Assembly (NCBI GenBank): GCA_937773775.1
Contig: CALJVL010000006.1
Coordinates: forward strand, 62,001-126,000
Direction of reading: 5' to 3'
Length of the DNA: 64,000 bases
From: an uncultured Flavobacterium sp.
Lineage (GTDB): Bacteria > Bacteroidota > Bacteroidia > Flavobacteriales > Flavobacteriaceae
Notes under the pieces: generated by a model
Databases searched by the model: none
Told to the model about the DNA's origin: nothing
What the model saw: only the letters and a program-made list of their open reading frames with translations
Part shown: positions 11,255-18,742 of the stretch, one piece after another
Layout of the letters: the number at the start of each line of letters is the position of its first letter
How positions within the stretch are numbered: the first letter of the stretch is position 1
Made by a program: the position numbers and the translations under genes

Positions 11255-11767
11255 TTACACCGTTAATTCATTTTCCTCTTTCATTGTTTTGGCTATTTTA
11301 AAAACGTCGCTTAATACCATAAAGAACAAACCTAAGCTTGAGGTAAATAGAAAAGAACTAAATCCTCCGTCAAATTCAATCCCAATATTTCCTTCGTGAA
11401 TTATTTTATAGAAAAGAAGAGGTAATCCTGTAAATAGAGAAGCCAGTATAAAATTTAATCCGATTTGATGTAATAATAAAATTATGCTTTCGTCAAAAAT
11501 TATTCTTTTCGAAAAGAGATCTAATACTTTTTTCAGGTGATAGATACCATACACAAAAAAACAATAAGCAATCACCATGAAGGTCAATATGATTTTTGTT
11601 GTTAAATCGACGGCTAATAGTATTTCGCCATTTATTTTAATCGGAATATCAAAAGGATCCTTACTGAAGAACTGAAACGGAATAAAAATTGCCATGCCGA
11701 TAATTCCAATGATTGAAAAGAACCAGATGAAATGTAATAACGTTTTTAAGAATTGAAGTTTTTTCAT
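11255..11767 (-). CDS. DUF2975 membrane protein
   Basis: The 170 residues have four clear hydrophobic segments (about residues 10-30, 50-72, 95-120 and 133-155). The layout, with a loop LKKVLDLFSKRIIFDES between the second and third segments, is that of DUF2975. The C-terminus reads FKIAKTMKEENELTV and is echoed by the neighbouring paralogue (ENDLTV). The gene is followed within 2 bp by an XRE regulator. The biochemical role of the family is unknown; the pairing suggests it controls, or is controlled by, that regulator. It belongs to the cassette inserted after atpC. Confidence 0.82.
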   Translation of the reverse strand: MKKLQFLKTLLHFIWFFSIIGIIGMAIFIPFQFFSKDPFDIPIKINGEILLAVDLTTKIILTFMVIAYCFFVYGIYHLKKVLDLFSKRIIFDESIILLLHQIGLNFILASLFTGLPLLFYKIIHEGNIGIEFDGGFSSFLFTSSLGLFFMVLSDVFKIAKTMKEENELTV

Positions 11768-11847
11768 AAATACATGATGTTTTTTTTAGAAATTTGTTTT
11801 GGATAACCTGAAGGTAATGATCTCTATATATTACCGTTTCTTGTTTT

Positions 11848-12303
11848 TTATACCGTTAAATCATTTTCTGTTTTTAACACATTTCCTTTTTTGATAACAT
11901 CTGAAAAGGCTAACAATCCAATGCCTATTGCTATTAATAATAGGTTTATTATAATATCAGATAATATTTCTATTTCAGATGCTTGTTCTATTGCCAAAAA
12001 ACTTATCATTAACATAGTAATACTAAGAATTAACAATAGATATCCGCTTATTTTAAATCTTTCTGAGCTTTTGAAATTAAAATAGCCATCTTTGATAAAT
12101 CCTTGCAGGCCTTTTTGAATATTAAGCAATGCGATAATTAATAATGCTATTATTGCCAGCATAATATACGGACTATAATTACCGAAAACTGAGTCTTTAT
12201 ATTTTAAAGTTAACGCTTCGTTAGACATATTGTAACGTAAACACTCATTGATAGGGATAGCTAATATTTTTAATACCCAGTTTAAAATAGTAATTTTTTT
12301 CAT
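11848..12303 (-). CDS. DUF2975-like membrane protein (paralogue)
   Basis: I place the start at 12303 (MKKITILNWVLKILA). An upstream start would fall on top of the promoter at 12327-12354. The 151 residues have four membrane segments and end in FSDVIKKGNVLKTENDLTV, close to the ending of the next gene downstream, so the two look like an old tandem duplication. The segment LQGFIKDGYFNFKSSERFKISGY corresponds to the family loop with a conserved Gly/Phe. It is the promoter-proximal gene of the three-gene cassette. It could serve as a second partner for the XRE regulator. Function is unknown. Confidence 0.75.
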   Translation of the reverse strand: MKKITILNWVLKILAIPINECLRYNMSNEALTLKYKDSVFGNYSPYIMLAIIALLIIALLNIQKGLQGFIKDGYFNFKSSERFKISGYLLLILSITMLMISFLAIEQASEIEILSDIIINLLLIAIGIGLLAFSDVIKKGNVLKTENDLTV

Positions 12304-12326
12304 TTTTGTGAAATTTAAAGTTTTAA

Positions 12327-12354
12327 CAAATATATAAAAAGTATTGATAAACAA
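12327..12354 (-). promoter_or_regulatory. Promoter of the DUF2975/XRE cassette
   Basis: On the minus strand, TTG (complement of 12352-12354), a 17-bp spacer and TATATTTG (complement of 12327-12334) fit the Bacteroidota consensus. The site lies only about 30 bp inside the junction with the duplicated atpC end, so the cassette carries its own promoter. Confidence 0.65.
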
Positions 12355-12382
12355 TAATAAAGCATCATAAAACAACAATAAA

Positions 12383-12574
12383 TTTTTAAATAATCACGCA
12401 CCGATTTTTTCGTTGCTTCAAAAAGGGACTGTAAGTATCACAGCGCCAGTTTTTGAGTTTAGTAAAGAGACATTAGGATTCTTTACTAAAGTAAGTGCAG
12501 AGAATTATACCTTAGGTATCTTTTCAGGAACTTTAGAAATGAAAGACAATAAAGTAATTGTTCTGGTAGATTAG
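12383..12574 (+). pseudogene. Duplicated 3' end of atpC (partial second copy)
   Basis: This reading frame has no start codon. It encodes 63 residues ending KDNKVIVLVD, colinear without gaps with the last 63 codons of atpC (HAPIFSLLQKGTVSITAP against HAPIVSLLQKGTVSITAP). Differences are mostly at third positions or conservative, and the frame is still open to a TAG stop. It therefore looks like the end of a once-functional atpC allele rather than an old decayed copy. It lies in the same orientation as atpC, 1.47 kb beyond it, with the XRE/DUF2975 cassette in between, and is followed by its own terminator. No promoter or start is seen, so it is unlikely to be translated. Confidence 0.9.
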
Positions 12575-12594
12575 AATAATTTGAATATGTAAGG

Positions 12595-12624
12595 AAAGCC
12601 TAACAGTGATGTTAGGCTTTTTTA
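12595..12624 (+). terminator. Terminator after the duplicated atpC end (bidirectional)
   Basis: AAAGCCTAACA and TGTTAGGCTTT pair with a 4-nt loop and are followed by T on the plus strand and by A-rich sequence on the other side. It can therefore also stop the minus-strand MocR gene, whose stop codon lies at 12622. Confidence 0.85.
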
Positions 12625-14118
12625 TTTTAGGGTCAAATCATAAGCCTGTTTCAGTTTTTTTACTATGATTTCTATTTCTTCTTCATTCAAATGGCCAAAG
12701 CCTAAACGAATAGCGCAAGTGTCCTTGTCTTGATAAAGTATGGTTTTAGGCAAAAACAAATCATAGCGTAGCGCTTGTTCTGAAAGTTGAACCAAAGAAA
12801 CTATCGTATTAAACTCTAACCATATTGCTAGACCACCCGTTGGTTTTTTAAAACGGATAGCGTCTTTAAAATTTTCTTCAAGACATCGGTATAAAAAATC
12901 GCGTCTTTGCTTATAGACCAGTATGTTTTTTTTGAGTAATCGATGAATTTCACCTTCATAAATCAATTCGGATAGCATTTGTTCTTGTGTCAAATCGCCT
13001 TGGCGGTCCAGCATTTGCAAATAGTTCTTGGCTTCTGAAATTAAATTTTCTGGAGCTACTACAAATCCTGTTTGAAAACTCGGAAATAAAGATTGTCCAA
13101 GCTTTCCCAAATAAATCACCATTCCATCTGTATCCGAACTAGCCATAGGTAACATAGCCAAGCCTTCGAACTGAAAATCATAGTCATAATCATCTTCTAT
13201 AATTGCAAACTGGTATTCCTTTGCAAGTTGTAACAGTTTTAAGCGACGTTCTGCTGTTAATGAAACCGTTGTCGGATAATGACGATTGGCACTAATATAA
13301 ACGCTCCGAATTGCCCCTTTTACAAAATGTGTTCTAATATAATCTACATCTAAGCCTTGTTCGTCAATAGGGACTGTTTTGATGGTTGCGCCTGATTGTT
13401 GAAAAATCATGTTGGCAGCATAATTGCTCAAATCCCCAACCAAGACCACATCTTTTGGGCGGATTAAAAGTTGCGATATGATGTACAAACTCATTTCTGT
13501 ACTTCTTGTACTGATGACATTTTTTGGTTTTATGTGAAGTCCTCTTGTAGCATTTAGATAATTACACAGTTGGTTTTCAAATACAGAATACCTTGGTTTT
13601 TTATTTTGATTCCATTTCGAAATCAATGATTTGCGTTTCATAGAAGCGCCATACCATTTTGAAAATTCGTGAATGGGATGAAGCCTTAAATCGGGTTGCC
13701 CATCATTTAGTTCATACTTTGCTTCCGAAAATTCACGCGTTGATGATAAATGAAAAGAGGGTTGAAAGGGAAATCCCGTTGTTTCTGCAAAATTATAAAT
13801 GTCTCCTAGTCGGTTTGAACCCGCTTTTATTGTAGCTCTTCTCTTTTCAGGAACTGCTATAAAAGTCCCTTTGTTAGCAATTATTTCAACCCAACCTTGA
13901 GAAGCTAATTCCTCATATACCGCGACGGCTGTGTTTCGGTGGACATTTATTAATTGGCTAAAGATTCTAGTTCCAGGCAATAAAGAGCCTCCTGCTAAAT
14001 AACTGCGCTGAATGGCATTAATGAGTTGTTGGGAAATTTGTATATACACAGGGCTGGCACTTGATTTATCAAAGTGGATTAGGCTTTTTAACAATGTATT
14101 AGCCGGACTATCTGTCAT
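12622..14118 (-). CDS. MocR/PdxR-type regulator (GntR HTH plus aminotransferase fold), PLP lysine missing
   Basis: This 498-residue protein has an N-terminal GntR winged helix (YIQISQQLINAIQRSYL, then LPGTRIFSQLINVHRNTAVA, residues about 20-90) joined to a fold-type I aminotransferase domain. Recognisable elements are RSTEMSLYIISQLL, SANRHYPTTVSLTAERRL and the cofactor aspartate region IIEDDYDYDF. The strand that normally carries the PLP-binding lysine (usual form SFSKxLxP) reads KLGQSLFP here, so glutamine stands where lysine is expected. MocR proteins sense PLP or amino compounds and control nearby genes. This one is divergent from a TonB receptor gene over a 77-bp gap containing repeated half-sites. 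Loss of the lysine suggests a different ligand, or PLP binding without a Schiff base. Confidence 0.87.
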   Translation of the reverse strand: MTDSPANTLLKSLIHFDKSSASPVYIQISQQLINAIQRSYLAGGSLLPGTRIFSQLINVHRNTAVAVYEELASQGWVEIIANKGTFIAVPEKRRATIKAGSNRLGDIYNFAETTGFPFQPSFHLSSTREFSEAKYELNDGQPDLRLHPIHEFSKWYGASMKRKSLISKWNQNKKPRYSVFENQLCNYLNATRGLHIKPKNVISTRSTEMSLYIISQLLIRPKDVVLVGDLSNYAANMIFQQSGATIKTVPIDEQGLDVDYIRTHFVKGAIRSVYISANRHYPTTVSLTAERRLKLLQLAKEYQFAIIEDDYDYDFQFEGLAMLPMASSDTDGMVIYLGKLGQSLFPSFQTGFVVAPENLISEAKNYLQMLDRQGDLTQEQMLSELIYEGEIHRLLKKNILVYKQRRDFLYRCLEENFKDAIRFKKPTGGLAIWLEFNTIVSLVQLSEQALRYDLFLPKTILYQDKDTCAIRLGFGHLNEEEIEIIVKKLKQAYDLTLK

Positions 14119-14163
14119 TTTTAAACTGGACTATTTTAGTAGTCCGGAAAGGTACTATTTTTG
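14105..14163 (+). promoter_or_regulatory. Predicted operator and promoter between the MocR gene and the TonB receptor gene
   Basis: GGACTA occurs at 14105-14110 and 14128-14133, and a variant GGTACTA begins at 14151. The spacing is 23 bp each time, about two helical turns, so the boxes would lie on one DNA face. The middle box also forms an inverted repeat with TAGTCC at 14140-14145. TATTTTTG at 14156-14163 is a perfect -7 element for the receptor gene and overlaps the third box. MocR regulators typically bind repeated half-sites in the gap to a divergent gene, so this is the likely operator. Confidence 0.6.
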
Positions 14164-14195
14164 CAGCGTTTTAAAATAATTCAACACTTTAATAA

Positions 14196-16016
14196 ATGAA
14201 AAATAAATACTTTTTAGGCTTTTTTGTAAGTTTTTCTTTGATAATAAATGCACAGCAAAACAGACAGAAAATAGATTCTTTACAAGAAGTGGTTATTACA
14301 TCCAGTAGGATTGATTTGCCTTTCAAGGAAAATTCCAGAACCATCCAGTTGATTACTGCTGATGATATAAAAAAATCCGGGGTGACAAATGTTGCCGATG
14401 CTTTACAGCAAATTGCAGGTATTGATGTAAGACGTCGCGGGACTAGTGGTATGCAAGCTGATTTATATATACGAGGCGGAAGTTTCGATCAAACGCTGCT
14501 ACTTATAGATGGATTCAAGGTAGATGATGCTCAAACCGGACATCACTCGATGAATTTAGCATTGCCGATTGAAGTTATTAAGAGAATTGAAATTATAAAA
14601 GGGCCTGCAAGTCGTGTATTTGGTCAAAATGCTTTTACCGGGGCTGTCAATATCGTTACAAAGGATTCCCTTGATAATGACGCATCAGTTCGTCTTCAGG
14701 CGGGTTCTTATGGTCAAGTTAGTGCTGCTGTTACCGCTGGAGTTAATTTGGATGAAAGCAGTCATGTTTTGCATTTTTCAAAAAATACATCGAACGGGTA
14801 TCGCTATAATACAGATTTTGACAATCAGAATTTTGTATTGAAGAGTGTTTTTAATAAAAACAGATTGCCAATAACGATGTTGGTTGCTCTTTCGGAAAGA
14901 AGGTTTGGGGCAAATGGTTTTTATGCTTCGCCAGCGGCTATTGATCAATATGAGGAAACGACGGCTAGTTTAGTGGGTTTTTCAACCACTATTAAAAAAG
15001 GTAATTTTATCTGGAAGCCAGAGGTATATTGGAGACGTAATGAAGACGAATATGTTTTTATTAGAAGGAATCCGTCTATTTACAGAAATTTGCATATTTC
15101 AAACAAAATTGCTGCAGAACTAAATGGATCGTATACCTCAAATATCGGTGTTACTGGCTTTGGTATAGAAACGGCTAAAGTGTTGCTTGCGAGTAATAAT
15201 CTTGGGGATAATAACCGTTTTCTAAGTACTTTGTTTTTAGAGCATCGTCTGGAATTGTTCAATAAAAAATTAGATATTACTCCGGGAGTAGCCGTGACTT
15301 ATTTTTCAGACTTCAAATTTTTTGCTTTTCCAGGCATAGATGTTGGATATCAATTGGCTGATAATCTGAAGGCGTATGGTAATTTGGGTTATACCTACAG
15401 AATCCCAACGTTTACCGATCTGAATTATAAATCTCCAACTACAATAGGGAATTCTAATTTAGAACCGGAGAAAGCATTTTCGCAAGAAATTGGTTTGAAA
15501 TGGAATACATCTAATTTTAATCTGTCTGCGGCAGTATTCAATCGAAACTCTAATCATTTAATTGATTATGTAAAAATGGAGTCTACGGATCCTTGGCAAG
15601 CGCAAAACATTCAAGATGTTACTACCAAAGGTTTTGAAACGCAACTACTTTATAGCTTTAATCTTAATGCATTTGCTCAAAAATTACAATTTGGTTATTC
15701 TTTCATTCAGAATGATATAGGACAAAGCAGCTTTGCTTTCTCACAGTATTCTTTGAATTCACTAAAGCATCAGTTTGTGGGGAGTTACAATATGCAATTC
15801 TTGAAAAATTTCAGCAATACGATTTCGTATCGTTATGCGGAACGAACTGCTGGAGATTCCTATTCAGTTGTAGATTTGGGTGCTTCCTACGCTTTAAATG
15901 CTTTTGAGTTGTCTTTGTTTGCTAACAATATTTTTAACACGGAGTATACGGAAACGAATTTAGTTCCTATGCCAAAAGGTAATTTATTGTTTGGAATTCA
16001 ATATAACTTTAGATAA
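14196..16016 (+). CDS. BtuB-like TonB-dependent outer-membrane receptor
   Basis: The 606-residue protein has a signal peptide (KYFLGFFVSFSLIINA, then QQ) and a TonB-box-like DSLQEVVITSSR. The plug domain carries GVTNVADALQQIAGIDVRRRG and IEIIKGPASRVFGQNAFTGAVNIVTK, and a 22-strand-type barrel ends in the aromatic LFGIQYNFR. The size and compact plug match the BtuB/vitamin-type subgroup rather than the large SusC type. It is divergent from the MocR regulator and 60 bp upstream of a BioF-like gene. Uptake of a vitamin or cofactor-related molecule, perhaps biotin or B6-like, is a reasonable inference but is not shown by the sequence. Confidence 0.88.
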   Translation: MKNKYFLGFFVSFSLIINAQQNRQKIDSLQEVVITSSRIDLPFKENSRTIQLITADDIKKSGVTNVADALQQIAGIDVRRRGTSGMQADLYIRGGSFDQTLLLIDGFKVDDAQTGHHSMNLALPIEVIKRIEIIKGPASRVFGQNAFTGAVNIVTKDSLDNDASVRLQAGSYGQVSAAVTAGVNLDESSHVLHFSKNTSNGYRYNTDFDNQNFVLKSVFNKNRLPITMLVALSERRFGANGFYASPAAIDQYEETTASLVGFSTTIKKGNFIWKPEVYWRRNEDEYVFIRRNPSIYRNLHISNKIAAELNGSYTSNIGVTGFGIETAKVLLASNNLGDNNRFLSTLFLEHRLELFNKKLDITPGVAVTYFSDFKFFAFPGIDVGYQLADNLKAYGNLGYTYRIPTFTDLNYKSPTTIGNSNLEPEKAFSQEIGLKWNTSNFNLSAAVFNRNSNHLIDYVKMESTDPWQAQNIQDVTTKGFETQLLYSFNLNAFAQKLQFGYSFIQNDIGQSSFAFSQYSLNSLKHQFVGSYNMQFLKNFSNTISYRYAERTAGDSYSVVDLGASYALNAFELSLFANNIFNTEYTETNLVPMPKGNLLFGIQYNFR

Positions 16017-16076
16017 ACAATCACAATCTAAACCTAAAGTTCCAGATTATCGGTAGACTTTTTATATTTTCGGTTT

Positions 16077-17222
16077 ATGAAATCTTTTCGAAATTCAGCG
16101 CAGCCGGAACTAAATCAACAGCAACAAAACGATGCTTTGCAAAACGATGCTTTGCCCAATGATTTAGTCGATTTTGCATCGAATGATTACATAGGTTTTT
16201 CTGATTCAGAAATTATTTTTAAGGACACGCAAGAGTATTTAAATGAAAATAAATATATTGAAGCAGCAGCGACAGGTTCCCAGTTTTTATCTGGGAACCA
16301 AAAGGTGAATCAGGAAACAGAAGCTTTTATTGCCAACTTCCATCAAACCCAAACCGCGTTACTTTTCAATTCGGGTTGCGATGCTCATATTGGTTTTTTT
16401 AGTGTAGTTCCTCAAAAAGGAGATTTGATTTTATACGACGAATTGTGTGATGAGTCTATTTGTGACGGAATTCAACTGTCGAATGCCAAAGCCTATAAAT
16501 TCAATCACAATGATTGTGAAGATGTAGAAAAATTGATTTTAGGGAATCCAAACACGATTATTTATATCGTAACCGAATCTGTTTTTTCTACGGATGGAGA
16601 TTGTCCCAATCTAGAAGAGTTAGTGCAGATTTCAGATAAGCACCATTGTTATTTAGTAGTTGATGAATCACATGCTTTGGGTATTTTTGGTTTAAAAGGT
16701 CAAGGATTCGTGCAAATGCTAGGATTACAGGACGCTATTTTTGCTCGTATTTTGACTTTCGAAAATGCTTTAGGATGTCCCGGAGCAGCGATTTTAGGTT
16801 CGGTTAATTTGAGGGATTGTTTAGTAAACTTTGAACAAAATTTTAAGGGTATCACAGGGCCATCGCTCGGATTTTTTGCTCATATTTTGATTGGATACCA
16901 ACAGTTGAAAAAGGATTCGGCTGTAGTTTTAAAACTAAGAGAAAACATTATTCATTTCAATCAGGAAAAGAATTTGTTGGGTTTAAAACCACTTTTCGTA
17001 CACAGTAAATCAGCAATACAATCCGCCATCATTCCGGGAAATGAAAACGTTACATCCATAGCCCAAAAACTGCAAAAAAAAGGATTTGATGTGAAAGCGA
17101 TACTTTCGCCAACGGTTCCCGAAGGGCAGGAACGACTTCGTTTTAGTTTACACAGTTATAATTCGGAAGAAGAAATTAGCGAATTGCTGCAGTTGCTGAG
17201 CGTTTTTGTTTTTTCGACCTAG
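16077..17222 (+). CDS. BioF-like alpha-oxoamine synthase homologue, probably catalytically dead
   Basis: The 381 residues follow the KAPA synthase (BioF) fold end to end: DFASNDYIGFS, AAATGSQFLSGN, TESVFSTDGD and VVDESHALGIFG. True BioF condenses pimeloyl thioester with alanine in biotin synthesis and needs a PLP-binding lysine in TFGKxxG. Here that motif reads TFENALGCPGAAILGS, so lysine is asparagine and the glycine before it is glutamate. The histidine that stacks on PLP (usual SHAS or IHAS) is also gone: the segment reads CDESICDG. The frame is intact, so this is either early decay or a new non-catalytic role. The N-terminus has a perfect 15-bp tandem repeat (16126-16155). It probably shares the receptor's transcript. 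Confidence 0.82.
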   Translation: MKSFRNSAQPELNQQQQNDALQNDALPNDLVDFASNDYIGFSDSEIIFKDTQEYLNENKYIEAAATGSQFLSGNQKVNQETEAFIANFHQTQTALLFNSGCDAHIGFFSVVPQKGDLILYDELCDESICDGIQLSNAKAYKFNHNDCEDVEKLILGNPNTIIYIVTESVFSTDGDCPNLEELVQISDKHHCYLVVDESHALGIFGLKGQGFVQMLGLQDAIFARILTFENALGCPGAAILGSVNLRDCLVNFEQNFKGITGPSLGFFAHILIGYQQLKKDSAVVLKLRENIIHFNQEKNLLGLKPLFVHSKSAIQSAIIPGNENVTSIAQKLQKKGFDVKAILSPTVPEGQERLRFSLHSYNSEEEISELLQLLSVFVFST

Positions 17223-17350
17223 ATTTAAAAGATTCCCACTGATTCGAAAAGTAAATATCTCAGTGCTGTTTTTGGCCGCAGATTCAAATGATTTTCACAG
17301 ATTTAAAAAAAATCCGTTTTGATCCGCAATATCGGTGTCATCTGCGTGCC
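17223..17350. repeat. Possible dispersed intergenic repeat downstream of the BioF-like gene
   Basis: No reading frame is supported here. The segment contains stuttering phrases of the type CAGATTTAAAA, AATCCGTTTTGATCCGC and GTCATCTGCGTGCC, which look like the short repeats scattered between genes in many flavobacterial genomes. Only one copy lies in this window, so dispersal is inferred, not seen. Confidence 0.35.
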
Positions 17351-17391
17351 ATTTACTCTACAGATTGTACTTCTTTAGTCACATTTAAAAA

Positions 17392-17444
17392 AAAACTCAT
17401 ATGACTTCTATGTTTAAAAATAAAATCTGTCTTATTCGCGTTCC
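17392..17444. repeat. Duplicated recX 3' end, copy 1
   Basis: The last 36 bp (17409-17444) are identical to 17557-17592, and similarity extends left over the whole 53 bp. It includes a copy of the last four codons and stop of recX (minus strand). The offset between copies is 148 bp. Confidence 0.85.
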
Positions 17445-17539
17445 CTTTATTCTTAATCCAGATCTTCGTTTCAATTTGTATTTTGCACTTATTAGGTCTT
17501 TTACTTATTACAGACGGGCAGTTTTAATCATATTTTATG

Positions 17540-17592
17540 AAAACTTACATGACTCATATGTTTAAAAATAAAATCTGTCTTATTCGCGTTCC
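17540..17592. repeat. Duplicated recX 3' end, copy 2 (overlaps recX)
   Basis: This is the partner of the repeat at 17392-17444. The right-hand 13 bp are the end of the recX coding sequence, so this is the parental copy and the other was probably made by a local duplication. Confidence 0.85.
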
Positions 17593-18059
17593 ATCGCTTC
17601 TAACTCTTTAGCTTTTTCATAGACTAAATTACTCTCAAAACCTTTTCGTAATAAGTTGTCACAAAATTTTTTTCTCTTTTTTAAAGCATTATTTTCAGAG
17701 CTATTTTCCCAAATTCTGTCTGCTAGTTTCTGAAAAGTTTCTAAGTATTCTTCAGGAGTAATTTCTTTTAGCGCTGTGGTAATCAATCGAGAGTTTATTT
17801 TTCTGAATTTAAGCTCATTTGTAATCCGGATAGTTCCCCAGTATTTTATGCGGTGTTTTCCTCTGGCAAAACTGCAAGCAAAACGCTCTTCGTTAAGGAA
17901 ATTATCGTTAATAAGATGCGCAATAATCTGATCTATTTCATCTGAGTCCATTTTCATAGATCGCAGTTTCGACTCTACTTCTTCATGGCAACGCTCTTGG
18001 TAAGCACAATAATGTTCTATTTTTTTAGTAGCATCTTTTATGGAAAAAATAGGATTCAT
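17580..18059 (-). CDS. recX: Regulatory protein RecX
   Basis: RecX modulates RecA filaments during recombination and SOS repair. The 159 residues show the three-helix repeat pattern of the family. They begin with AYQERCHEEVESKLRSMKM, continue with IAHLINDNFLNEERFACSFARGK, and then HRIKYWGTIRITNELKFRKI, ending in a Lys-rich helix (NALKKRKKFCDNLLRKGF). Length is normal. The start at 18059 is followed on the minus strand by no other gene within 300 bp, so it is monocistronic. Its 3' end is partly duplicated just downstream. Confidence 0.92.
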   Translation of the reverse strand: MNPIFSIKDATKKIEHYCAYQERCHEEVESKLRSMKMDSDEIDQIIAHLINDNFLNEERFACSFARGKHRIKYWGTIRITNELKFRKINSRLITTALKEITPEEYLETFQKLADRIWENSSENNALKKRKKFCDNLLRKGFESNLVYEKAKELEAMERE

Positions 18060-18742
18060 GCGAGGTTATAATTTGGGATTATAGGTAGTTTTGGTCAAAT
18101 TTCGGGTTTTTAATTGGATTTACAAATAATAGCACTTTTGCTTGATTTTTATATGTTTTTAAAAGAATATTGGCTTGTTAAGCTAGGGGTTTTTTGACTC
18201 TTATTTGAGTAATGTAAATTCAAACATACCGCTGATTTTAAAATATATAGCAGATTATTATTAAAATTATATTAGTTCAGGAAATCTTATAATAGGTTCT
18301 CGATTTTTATATTTATTACTGTAGTGAGGGTTTTTCATTGTTCCCATTTAGGGCCTGCTTAATTGTGTATTAATTTAAATTTTTAGCTTAATAAATTCAG
18401 TTGTAAACTTGATAAAAGTGTTGAGGAAGGGCGTTCTTTTCTTCGGGAGCGATTGTGTTTTAGAATCAAAAAAAAGTGTAAAATGATTAAAACAGGGGTC
18501 TTATTTCTTGCGTCGATACAGTTGTTATTAGATGACTAAAAATAGAGGAACTATGAAACTAGTTTTTTGTAAGGCTTTTCGTTTTTGTGATTGACGTACT
18601 TTAACGGATAAAATGACGGATGAACGACTTTTTTTTTTTTTGAAAAATATATTTTAGGTTATTCGCGTGAGCAATGACTAAAATTTTTATTTTAAAATTA
18701 AAGTCCTTCAAATAATTTTGCCCCCGAATCAATAATGATCCC
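18060..18742. other. Intergenic region with no supported gene
   Basis: This very AT-rich stretch of about 680 bp lies between divergent genes. I see no credible coding frame or RNA. A T13 homopolymer occurs at 18629-18641 and a -7 element at 18713-18720. The rest probably holds leader sequences for recX and the large surface protein. Confidence 0.6.
18713..18720 (+). promoter_or_regulatory. -7 element of the GEVED/PA14 surface protein gene
   Basis: TAATTTTG fits TAnnTTTG exactly, 22 bp before the start codon. No clear TTG lies at the right distance upstream. Confidence 0.5.
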
